DNA of 5,988 nt. It comes from an uncultured bacterium. GTDB lineage: Bacteria > Cloacimonadota > Cloacimonadia > Cloacimonadales > Cloacimonadaceae. This document shows, in pieces, positions 1 to 5,295 of this stretch. Under the pieces are notes generated by a model. That model did not search any database and was not told where the DNA came from. It saw nothing but the letters and a program-made list of their open reading frames with translations. A program made the translations under genes and the position numbers. The stretch lies in the NCBI GenBank assembly GCA_937960795.1, contig CALGPA010000106.1, forward strand, positions 1-5,988, read 5' to 3'. The stretch's first letter is position 1; each line of letters opens with the position of its first letter.

Positions 1-94
1 ATGTCGCGTCTACATTCGTGTTTTCTTTCACGCGACAAGATGTCGCGTCTACATTCGTGTTTTCTTTCACGCGACAAGATGTCGCGTCTACATT
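1..94. repeat. 39-bp tandem repeat with palindromic arms, 2.4 copies, reaching the window edge
   Basis: Copies lie at 1-39 and 40-78, identical to each other, followed by a 16-bp partial copy at 79-94. Each unit carries the arms TGTCGCGT and ACGCGACA, so it can fold on itself with a 20-nt loop (2-9 with 30-37) or across the unit junction with a 3-nt loop (30-37 with 41-48). The period is exactly 13 codons and the array is read in frame as the tail of the leftward methylase gene. The array may continue beyond position 1. There are no unique spacers, so it is not a CRISPR array. Confidence 0.93.
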
Positions 95-754
95 AGCGTC
101 CATATTAAAAAGCTCCAAAAAGTGGATGGGCGGATAATCCTTCTCAGGGCTGGGGATATAGACTTCTTCTCCTTGGTCTGAGATAAAAGAAAACAGCTCC
201 AGTTCGTTTAATGATTCATTTTGTAGCATGCTATGAAAAGTGAAGTCCCTTCTTTTGATAAGGCTGCCATTGATGGGCGACCATTCGGCAAACACAATAT
301 AGCCGGGCGGCTCGCCCACGGTCTTCAGGGTGAGTGCATCGCCCCAGACGATATTGCAGCTTAGGATATAGCGGATTGATTCCCGACAGGAGTCTTTACA
401 CGCATCCTTATATAAAGGGCGGTAGTATTCATCATCGAATATGCAAAATAGCCTTTGGCGGCATTCCAGGACGTTGTCTTCTTGGATGTCGATGCCATAG
501 ATGGAGGAGGCGGCTATCACAGCGTATCGCTCAAAGTCATACTGGGATTTGCCATAGCGCCCTTTCACCACATCCAGCTTGCGCTTGAGGATCTCTGATA
601 GGAAGTTTCCATTTCCGCAAGCAGGCTCCAAAAAGCGGGATTCTATGCGCTCAGTTTCCTGCTTCACGAGGTCGAGCATGGCATTTACTTCGCGCTGAGA
701 AGTAAAGACTTCGCCATGATCCGCTACTCGTTGTTTAGATTTGACCTGAGTCAT
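1..754 (-). CDS. N6-adenine DNA methyltransferase-type protein (restriction-modification subunit M), 3' end outside window
   Basis: The 251 visible codons are read leftward from the ATG at 754-752 and run open to the window edge. A strong Shine-Dalgarno GGAGG (complement of 760-764) lies 5 nt upstream and fixes the start. Residues 42-52 (LEPACGNGNFL) are the SAM-binding motif I of gamma-type N6-adenine methyltransferases. GIDI at 87-90 fits motif II, and WGDAL at 137-141 fits the acidic motif before the catalytic region. The opening segment, with HGEVFT at 13-18, is typical of small stand-alone 'subunit M' methylases of restriction-modification systems. The catalytic (N/D/S)PP(Y/F) motif expected soon after GDAL is not seen; GEPPGY at 147-152 is not a good match. 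The methylase may therefore be split, with the catalytic half encoded further left (inference). From residue 221 the protein becomes a 13-residue repeat (NVDATSCRVKENT) with no stop before the edge. Methylase identity is fairly sure; activity and target are unknown. Confidence 0.8.
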   Translation of the reverse strand, partial: MTQVKSKQRVADHGEVFTSQREVNAMLDLVKQETERIESRFLEPACGNGNFLSEILKRKLDVVKGRYGKSQYDFERYAVIAASSIYGIDIQEDNVLECRQRLFCIFDDEYYRPLYKDACKDSCRESIRYILSCNIVWGDALTLKTVGEPPGYIVFAEWSPINGSLIKRRDFTFHSMLQNESLNELELFSFISDQGEEVYIPSPEKDYPPIHFLELFNMDANVDATSCRVKENTNVDATSCRVKENTNVDAT

Positions 755-774
755 AATATCCTCCACATATGCCC

Positions 775-804
775 TTTTTACGTGAAGTCCCCAGACCTGT
801 GCAA
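775..804 (-). promoter_or_regulatory. weak candidate promoter for the methylase gene
   Basis: On the minus strand TTGCAC (complement of 799-804) and TAAAAA (complement of 775-780) are separated by 18 bp and sit just upstream of the methylase ribosome binding site. Both hexamers deviate from the sigma70 consensus, so this is only a plausible guess from position and spacing. Confidence 0.22.
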
Positions 805-1116
805 AAATAAGATCTTGTGGTCATTGTGACGAAGCTAAAGCTTTGATTCATGGTTTTTTCCCTTGATGACATCGCCCTTTTGACTAGAGTGCAGATTCCG
901 CATACTCTGCTTTGCAGACAATGCTCATTGATAATGTCACTGATGCGGATGCGCAATATTATGTCAAGCTATTCATTTCTCAAAATACTTGGTGCCAAAA
1001 GTAGATGCGGCTTGTAGCCCCGAATATTTTGTCCAAAGTCATCTGCCGCTCATGTCCCGGGCTTGCGGATTTTCAGCGCTCTAAGTGCTTGCAAAATATG
1101 GGCTCCTCATGCCCCT

Positions 1117-1155
1117 CTCACCGGTCGCTCACCGGTCGAGCGTGCAAGCGGTGAG
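1117..1155. repeat. two 11-bp direct repeats plus an inverted copy
   Basis: CTCACCGGTCG occurs twice head to tail at 1117-1127 and 1128-1138. Its first seven bases are matched in inverted orientation by CGGTGAG at 1149-1155. Either copy can pair with that arm, giving alternative 7-bp stems; the nearer copy leaves a 14-nt loop. It lies about 45 bp upstream of the candidate promoter of the Rrf2 gene, so it could be an operator or an RNA structure, but no known consensus was recognised. Confidence 0.6.
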
Positions 1156-1200
1156 AAAATAAGGACTTAGGGCACTCGTTGAGAGCGGCAAAGATTGCGC

Positions 1201-1228
1201 TTGACAGAATAGCATAGTGAATTAGTAT
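1201..1228 (+). promoter_or_regulatory. candidate sigma70-type promoter of the Fe-S operon
   Basis: A perfect -35 hexamer TTGACA at 1201-1206 is followed after 16 bp by TAGTAT at 1223-1228 (four of six matches to TATAAT). Other AT-rich -10 options lie a few bases downstream, around 1226-1235. It is the best promoter-like site ahead of the Rrf2 gene and leaves a leader of roughly 70 nt. Rrf2-family regulators often bind at their own promoter, so autoregulation here is plausible, but no operator consensus was recognised. Confidence 0.5.
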
Positions 1229-1250
1229 GTAATATAGATTTTTGCTATTG

Positions 1251-1281
1251 CCCGGCGGCTCAACTTAGCTGAGGCGCGGGG
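1251..1281 (+). promoter_or_regulatory. GC-rich leader hairpin before the Rrf2 gene
   Basis: Arms 1251-1262 and 1270-1281 pair at 10 of 12 positions around a 7-nt loop (ACTTAGC). The structure lies between the candidate promoter and the ribosome binding site at 1302-1305. It is not followed by a T-run, so it is not a standard attenuator. A role in mRNA stability or regulation is inference. Confidence 0.45.
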
Positions 1282-1310
1282 AAGAGTCTTTTAAACACAA
1301 AGGAGTGAAA

Positions 1311-1721
1311 ATGGCGGTAAATACAAAGACGGAATATGCTCTGCGCTCGCTTTTGGAGATTGCGGACAAAGGTCACGTCTCCGCACAAAAGATCAGCGAA
1401 GCCCAGAGATTGCCCAAGAAATATATTGAGCATCTATTGTCACTACTTAAGTCTGCCGAGATAGTGCGCAGCAGCCCCGGCAGCGCCGGTGGCTATGAGC
1501 TGAGCCGCCCAGCGGACGAGATTAAGTTTTTGGATGTCTTACGCGCGGTGAAGGACGATTCGTTTTCGGCTTCTTGCGCGCATCGGCATGGCAAGTTTTG
1601 CTTTGGCCAGGGCTGCACTCTTTCGCCCTTTTTTAGCCGCTTGGAAAGCGAACTGGCTGTGATCTTTGAGTCTTATTCACTCAGCGACATCAAAAGTATA
1701 TGGGAAGGAAAAGTAATATGA
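1311..1721 (+). CDS. Rrf2/IscR-family Fe-S-type transcriptional regulator
   Basis: 136 residues, normal for the Rrf2 family. The ATG at 1311 is preferred because the in-frame GTG at 1305 overlaps the Shine-Dalgarno GGAG (1302-1305). The N-terminus (TKTEYALRSLLEIA, residues 5-18) is the family's opening helix. The winged helix-turn-helix follows, with the recognition region at about 24-52 and the wing motif GSAGGYELSRP at 57-67. Three cysteines at 89, 97 and 102 sit where IscR, NsrR and RsrR carry Fe-S ligands. The spacing is C-X7-C-X4-C, whereas E. coli IscR has C-X5-C-X5-C. The gene is first in a three-gene unit with a cysteine desulfurase and an IscU-type scaffold, and its stop codon overlaps the desulfurase start (ATGA). 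By analogy with IscR it would bind a cluster and adjust transcription of the operon to Fe-S demand. The family call is secure; the ligand and target sites are inferred. Confidence 0.93.
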   Translation: MAVNTKTEYALRSLLEIADKGHVSAQKISEAQRLPKKYIEHLLSLLKSAEIVRSSPGSAGGYELSRPADEIKFLDVLRAVKDDSFSASCAHRHGKFCFGQGCTLSPFFSRLESELAVIFESYSLSDIKSIWEGKVI

Positions 1722-2908
1722 AACCCGGACAGATCTATTTGGACAATTGCGTGAGCAGCGCTGTGGCGCCGGAAGTTATAGACGCCATGCAGCCGTATTT
1801 TAGTCAGAAATTTTGGTTTCCCGGCAGCTTTATCAGCACCGGAGAAAGCAGCAATGATGCCCTGACGGGCTTCCAAAGCATCGTGGCAAAATCCATCGGC
1901 GCCAGAGGGGAAGAGATCCACTTCACTTCGGGCGGAACTTTGGCAAATAATCTTGCCATCAAAGGCATTGCCAATGCCGCGAAGAAGGGTCATGTGATCT
2001 GCTCGGTGGTGGATTATCCGGATCTGCTCACCAATGCCGCTTGGCTGGAAAAGCAGGGCTTTGAGGTCTCATATCTTGCCGCGGATGACAAGGCTGTGAT
2101 AGATCTCGATCAGCTCAAGCGCGAGATCCGCCCGGACACATTCCTCTTTATGACCACGGCTGTAAACCATGTGGTGGGCAGCATCCAGCCGCTTTCCGAG
2201 ATTCGCAAGATCTTGGACGCCGCCGGGCACAAGATCTATCTGCACGTGGATGCGGGCCAAGCTTTTGGCAAGATGCATCTGAATGTGGATGACTTTGGGA
2301 TCGACACCATGGCGATCTCTGCCCACAAGATTCATGGTCCGCAGGGAATCGGCGCATTGTATCAGCGCAAAGGCACCAAGCTGGCGCAATTGATCCACGG
2401 GGTCAAGCGGGTGGACAATCTGCAGACGGGCGGACTCTCGATCGCCCTGATCGCTGGATTTGCCAAGGCTGTGGAGCTCAGTTTTGAGGATCTGGATGCC
2501 ACGATAGGTCAACTGCGCGAGCTTTCGGATTATCTCTGGGCTCGGCTCCAAGAGAAGATCCCATATATCGAGCTAAATGGCGCAGAGGGCGAAGGACGCG
2601 CCCCGCATAACGTGAATATTTCCATAGACTACATCGAGGGCGAGGCGATCACCATGATGCTGGACATGCATGGGATCACGGTCGCGACCGGCTCAGCCTG
2701 TGCTTCGCAGGGGCTCAAGGCAAATTACGTCCTGATGGCGATCGGCAAAAACCATGTCCAATCCCATGGCTCGATGAAGTTTACCCTGTCCCGCTACAAT
2801 ACCAAAGAAGAGCTGGACACTGTGGTAGACCGCCTGGCGGAAATCACTTTGGAGCTGCGCAAACGCAGTCCGCTATACAACGCATTTTTGAAAAATCAGG
2901 AGAAATAG
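1718..2908 (+). CDS. class I (IscS/NifS-type) cysteine desulfurase, divergent active site
   Basis: PLP enzyme of fold type I, expected to convert L-cysteine to alanine and hand persulfide sulfur to the adjacent scaffold. With the ATG at 1718 it has 396 residues, about the length of IscS. This start has AAGGA 8 nt upstream and overlaps the previous stop; an in-frame ATG at 1700 lacks such support. Family motifs in order: YLDN at 7-10, FTSGGTLANN at 69-78 (phosphate loop), HVDAGQ at 176-181 with Asp178, SAHKIHGPQGIGALY at 201-215 with the PLP lysine Lys204, and GSACAS at 325-330 with catalytic Cys328. Aligning without gaps to E. coli IscS from memory, the PLP-stacking His104 is Tyr100, and the substrate-carboxylate Arg356 is Lys354. 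The NNEIG segment reads NHVVG (150-154) and YLDYSATT reads YLDNCVSS. It may be a true desulfurase with altered kinetics or a relative with another substrate. Partnership with the scaffold gene directly downstream favours desulfurase. Confidence 0.9.
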   Translation: MKPGQIYLDNCVSSAVAPEVIDAMQPYFSQKFWFPGSFISTGESSNDALTGFQSIVAKSIGARGEEIHFTSGGTLANNLAIKGIANAAKKGHVICSVVDYPDLLTNAAWLEKQGFEVSYLAADDKAVIDLDQLKREIRPDTFLFMTTAVNHVVGSIQPLSEIRKILDAAGHKIYLHVDAGQAFGKMHLNVDDFGIDTMAISAHKIHGPQGIGALYQRKGTKLAQLIHGVKRVDNLQTGGLSIALIAGFAKAVELSFEDLDATIGQLRELSDYLWARLQEKIPYIELNGAEGEGRAPHNVNISIDYIEGEAITMMLDMHGITVATGSACASQGLKANYVLMAIGKNHVQSHGSMKFTLSRYNTKEELDTVVDRLAEITLELRKRSPLYNAFLKNQEK

Positions 2909-3532
2909 ATGCAATACTCACAGAAAGTTTTGGACCACTTTATGCACCCGCACAACGTGGGTAAGATGGAAAATCCCGACGCCACTGCCACCGAGGGAAG
3001 CCCTTCCTGCGGGGATCAGGTGACTGTATACCTTAAGGTCAATGAAGAAAAGCAGATCATCGAAGACATCAGCTTCCTTTCCTATGGCTGCGCATCAAAC
3101 ATCGCCACAGCATCCATTATCACTGATCTGGCAAAGGGCAAGAGCTTGGAAGAAGCCAAAAAGATCACCTGGCGAGATGCCATGGACGCGCTCGACGGCC
3201 TGCCCCCGGTGAAGGTACATTGCTCTGTCCTGGCGGCAGATACGCTGCAGACCGCGATCTCAAATTATGAGATTGCCCACGGACTCAAGGAAGTGCCGGA
3301 CTTCAGCAAAGAGACCATCCTCGAAGAGCTCAAGAAGATCATCTATCCGCAAGTGGGCGAAGACATTGTGAGCCTGAAGATGGTGAAGTATGTGGGCTTT
3401 TCCGATGGCGAAGTGCTGATTGATCTGAACATGATGGCATTTGACAGCTGGCGAGATAACGTCAAAGAAGAGATCATCGAACACCTCGAGAAGTATCCGG
3501 AAGTAAAGAAGATTGAGGTCAATTTTCCGTAA
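2909..3532 (+). CDS. iscU: IscU-type Fe-S scaffold fused to a C-terminal MIP18/DUF59-like domain
   Basis: 207 residues, longer than IscU (about 128). Residues 1-125 are a scaffold domain: SQKVLDHFMHPHNVG at 4-18, and the three ligand cysteines Cys34 (PSCGDQV, with the conserved Asp36), Cys61 (YGCAS) and Cys105 (VHCSVLA). LPPVK at 98-102 matches the HscA-chaperone recognition motif of IscU. Residues about 136-206 resemble MIP18/DUF59 domains (SufT/PaaD and Mrp N-terminal type), most clearly in ILEELKKII and GEDIVSLKMV. The conserved acidic residue of DPE is Tyr146, and the usual TxxxCP segment reads AFDSWRD (177-183), so the domain's Cys is missing. It is not a NifU C-terminal domain, as it has no CxxC. 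The ATG abuts the desulfurase stop (TAGATG), with AGGAG 6 nt upstream, so translation is coupled. Role: assembling clusters from desulfurase-derived sulfur; the C-terminal domain may aid transfer or docking (inference). Confidence 0.9.
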   Translation: MQYSQKVLDHFMHPHNVGKMENPDATATEGSPSCGDQVTVYLKVNEEKQIIEDISFLSYGCASNIATASIITDLAKGKSLEEAKKITWRDAMDALDGLPPVKVHCSVLAADTLQTAISNYEIAHGLKEVPDFSKETILEELKKIIYPQVGEDIVSLKMVKYVGFSDGEVLIDLNMMAFDSWRDNVKEEIIEHLEKYPEVKKIEVNFP

Positions 3533-3556
3533 ATCCGGTTTGGGGTTGGATGATAG

Positions 3557-3594
3557 ATTCCGGATACCCCGTGCTGCGCACGAGGTTCCGGAAT
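3557..3594. repeat. 38-nt palindromic hairpin element
   Basis: ATTCCGGA at 3557-3564 pairs with TCCGGAAT at 3587-3594. Inside it ACC pairs with GGT and CGTGC pairs with GCACG around a TGC loop, interrupted only by one bulged base and one mismatch. It starts 24 nt after the scaffold stop codon. There is no T-run, so it is either an mRNA-stabilising or processing structure or a copy of a REP-like dispersed palindrome; the sequence alone does not decide. Confidence 0.7.
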
Positions 3595-3601
3595 GACTAA
3601 T

Positions 3602-3818
3602 TTGGGGCTGGTGGCCAATATAAACGGGGCTGGTCTTGGGCTCGCAATTAGATTGGGGCTGGTGGCCAATATAAACGGGGCTGGTCTTGGGCTCGCAGTT
3701 AGATTGGGGCTGGTGGTCATCATAACGGGGCTGGTCTTGGGCTCGCAGTTAGATTGGGGCTGGTGGTCATCATAAACGGGGCTGATCCCGGGCTGGCAGT
3801 CAGAATAAGCGGGGCTGA
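3602..3818. repeat. 51-bp G-rich tandem repeat, four copies plus a fragment
   Basis: Units start at 3602, 3653, 3704 and 3754, with a part-unit from 3805. Lengths are 51, 51, 50 and 51; the third has lost one A. Each unit holds GGGGCTGGT near its start and again 22 bp later (the second instance is changed to GGGGCTGAT in unit 4), suggesting an older, shorter repeat inside. Units 1-2 share GGCCAATAT where units 3-4 have GGTCATCAT, so variants lie in adjacent pairs, as expected from local duplication. The deletion in unit 3 breaks any long reading frame, so the array is probably non-coding. Confidence 0.93.
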
Positions 3819-3847
3819 GTTGCATAGCTGATCTTTCCTGAGACTTT

Positions 3848-3873
3848 GAGCGGTGACAAGCCGCTCCTATTTT
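3848..3873 (+). terminator. candidate intrinsic terminator
   Basis: GAGCGG at 3848-3853 and CCGCTC at 3861-3866 form a 6-bp GC-rich stem with a 7-nt loop, followed by CTATTTT (3867-3873). The T-run is short and interrupted. It lies over 300 nt past the scaffold stop, so it would end a long repeat-containing transcript, or it may be another dispersed palindrome. Confidence 0.4.
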
Positions 3874-3982
3874 GACTATGAAGCGTCAAGATCTCGCTTA
3901 CACAATGCTAAAGCAGTTTTTTCTTGCCATAATCGAGCCCTTTGTAAAAACTGGTAATCATAAATGTCGAGTGGAGGCTTTG

Positions 3983-4915
3983 ATGATCCTTTATTACAAG
4001 GTAGCGGGCAATCGTCTGGTTCCGGCACTGGGGTGGAGCGATTCCTTCTGGGTGCATATGGAAAATCCGGACGCGGATGAGGTCAAGGACGTTCTCACTC
4101 GCTATGAGCTCCCGGAAGATTTCATCACCGATTTGCAGGACGCTGATGAGAATTCGCGCATGGAATATGCCGATGATGCCATGCTGATCATCTTGCGTGT
4201 GCCCTTGTATTATCGCCACAAAGCCGCAAGTGTGTCTTTTGCGACCGCTCCGCTTGGGATCATCGTGGTAGCCGACATGGTGATCACGGTGTCTTTTTAT
4301 GACAACGAGGTGCTCACCCAGTTTTTGGATGGCAAGCATCGCCCGTTTCGGATCACGCAGCAGAGCTTCATCCTGGAGATCAATCTTCGCACGGCGATCT
4401 ATTATCTGAAGTTTCTCAAAGAGATCAATCGCCGCACCACCAATATCGAGAATGAATTGCATCAGTCCATGCGTAACAAAGAGCTGATCCGGCTCTTGAA
4501 GATGGAGAAGTCTTTGGTATATTTCAATACCTCGCTCAAGAGCAATGAGATCATCTTGGAGCGCATGCAGAGATCCCGCTGGCTACAAAACGATCCTGAT
4601 GCCGAAGATCTGATCGAAGACGTGATCATCGAAAACACACAGGCTATTGAGATGGCAAACATCCACAGCAGCATTCTCAGCGGGATGATGGATGCCTTTG
4701 CCTCCGTGATATCAAACAATCTAAACGTAGTGATGAAATTTCTCACTTCGGTGACCATCATCGTGTCACTTCCGACCCTGATTGCCAGCATCTATGGCAT
4801 GAACGTGAAGCTTCCTTTTCAGGATGATCCATATGCTTTTTTGTTGATCATGGGGCTTTCGGTCTTGATATCGGTCTTGTTGGTCGTAATCTTTATACGA
4901 AAAAAGTACTTTTAG
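3983..4915 (+). CDS. corA: CorA-family magnesium/cobalt transporter
   Basis: Inner-membrane divalent cation channel of the CorA/MIT family, which works as a pentamer. The ATG at 3983 has TGGAGG (3972-3977) 5 nt upstream and gives 310 residues, the usual CorA length. Upstream in-frame starts (TTG 3872, ATG 3878) would add 37 or 35 residues unlike CorA and lack a good ribosome site. Residues 1-250 form the cytoplasmic part, with an acidic stretch (EVKDVLTRYELPEDFITDL, 33-51) and long helical segments from about 130 to 250. Transmembrane helix 1 is about 253-271 and ends in the signature YGMN (271-274). Helix 2 is about 284-304, followed by the basic tail RKKYF. The loop after GMN reads VKLPFQDD (275-282) rather than the classic MPEL, a variant I believe occurs in other CorA subgroups. 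The stop codon lies inside the queD ribosome binding site, so the two are probably co-transcribed. Confidence 0.95.
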   Translation: MILYYKVAGNRLVPALGWSDSFWVHMENPDADEVKDVLTRYELPEDFITDLQDADENSRMEYADDAMLIILRVPLYYRHKAASVSFATAPLGIIVVADMVITVSFYDNEVLTQFLDGKHRPFRITQQSFILEINLRTAIYYLKFLKEINRRTTNIENELHQSMRNKELIRLLKMEKSLVYFNTSLKSNEIILERMQRSRWLQNDPDAEDLIEDVIIENTQAIEMANIHSSILSGMMDAFASVISNNLNVVMKFLTSVTIIVSLPTLIASIYGMNVKLPFQDDPYAFLLIMGLSVLISVLLVVIFIRKKYF

Positions 4916-4923
4916 GAGAATAC

Positions 4924-5295
4924 ATGTATCTGCTCAACGTTAGTGACCACTTTTCAGCCGCGCATCGCCTCTGTGGATATCAGGGCGCATGCTCACAATT
5001 GCATGGGCACAATTGGAAAGTGCGTGTGGGAATCATCTGTGAAGAGCTCGATGAGATCGGCATGGCACTGGATTATGGCATCATCAAAAAGATTCTGGGA
5101 GGCATCCTGGAGCTTTTGGATCATGAATATCTGAATGACTTGCCGCTTTTGGGCGGACAAAATCCTACTTCCGAAAACCTGGCGCGCATCATCTATGAAG
5201 AGATGGCAAGAGGCCTTGAGCCGTATCCCGCCAAGATCAAAGAAGTGGAAATCTATGAATCCGAGCGCAGCAGCGTGATCTATAGCCATGCTTAG
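4924..5295 (+). CDS. queD: 6-carboxy-5,6,7,8-tetrahydropterin synthase (QueD / 6-pyruvoyl-tetrahydropterin synthase family)
   Basis: Cytoplasmic zinc enzyme that makes 6-carboxy-tetrahydropterin from 7,8-dihydroneopterin triphosphate, the second step towards preQ0 and queuosine in tRNA. 123 residues, a normal length. Zinc ligands are His14 (FSAAHRL) and His27 and His29 (LHGHNW); the catalytic Cys is Cys23 in GACSQLHGH. DEIGMALDYGIIK (43-55), LDHEYLN (65-71) and NPTSENLA (80-87) are family motifs, with the catalytic His67 and the pterin-anchoring Glu112 (IYESE). TAGGAGAA, 4-11 nt upstream of the ATG, combines the corA stop with the ribosome site. The last 8 nt overlap engB. No other queuosine gene is in the window. 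An eukaryote-like pyruvoyl-tetrahydropterin synthase is less likely, since bacterial members with CxxxHGH are mostly QueD. Confidence 0.93.
   Translation: MYLLNVSDHFSAAHRLCGYQGACSQLHGHNWKVRVGIICEELDEIGMALDYGIIKKILGGILELLDHEYLNDLPLLGGQNPTSENLARIIYEEMARGLEPYPAKIKEVEIYESERSSVIYSHA

Larger units (their letters stand above)
755..1310. other. intergenic region between the divergent methylase and Fe-S operon genes
   Basis: About 550 bp without a convincing gene. A 73-codon leftward open frame at 735-956 overlaps the methylase start in another frame, is Cys/Arg/Ser-rich and matches nothing I recognise, so I treat it as chance. The stretch holds the methylase leader on the left, an unexplained middle (about 850-1110), the repeat and inverted-repeat block at 1117-1155, and the promoter and leader hairpin of the Rrf2 gene at 1201-1281. 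No tRNA or riboswitch fold was recognised by eye. Confidence 0.6.
3533..3982. other. repeat-rich gap between the Fe-S operon and corA
   Basis: 450 bp with no convincing gene. It holds a strong hairpin (3557-3594), a 51-bp tandem repeat array (3602-3818), a terminator-like hairpin (3848-3873) and the corA leader. Short open frames across the array (3593-3775 rightward and 3343-3825 leftward) are low-complexity products of the repeat. The bases 3872-3982 are open in the corA frame but resemble no CorA N-terminus, so I treat them as leader. Confidence 0.7.

Noticed and set aside
1..94. CRISPR-like repeat array at the left edge
   Set aside because: The units are directly adjacent with no variable spacers, and no cas gene is visible.
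735..956. 73-codon leftward open frame upstream of the methylase
   Set aside because: It overlaps the methylase start in another frame, has no recognisable motif and biased composition; best explained as chance.
2069..2551. 160-codon open frame antisense to the desulfurase
   Set aside because: Shadow frame created by the codon bias of the real gene; no motif and no ribosome site noted.
3593..3775. 60-codon rightward open frame across the 51-bp repeats, with a possible GAGG ribosome site
   Set aside because: The product is a low-complexity repeat whose frame breaks at the 1-bp deletion in unit 3; the putative ribosome site lies inside the 3557-3594 hairpin. Nothing indicates selection for coding.
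3602..3804. G-quadruplex cluster in the G-rich repeats
   Set aside because: GGGG tracts recur only every 22-29 bases, too far apart for canonical quadruplex loops.
3343..3825. 160-codon leftward open frame with Pro/Ser-rich repeats
   Set aside because: It is the reverse strand of the tandem array running on antisense to the scaffold gene; its only order comes from the repeat.
3872..3982. Longer CorA N-terminus from TTG 3872 or ATG 3878
   Set aside because: The added residues are unlike CorA and start beside the terminator-like hairpin, while ATG 3983 has a strong Shine-Dalgarno and gives the normal length.
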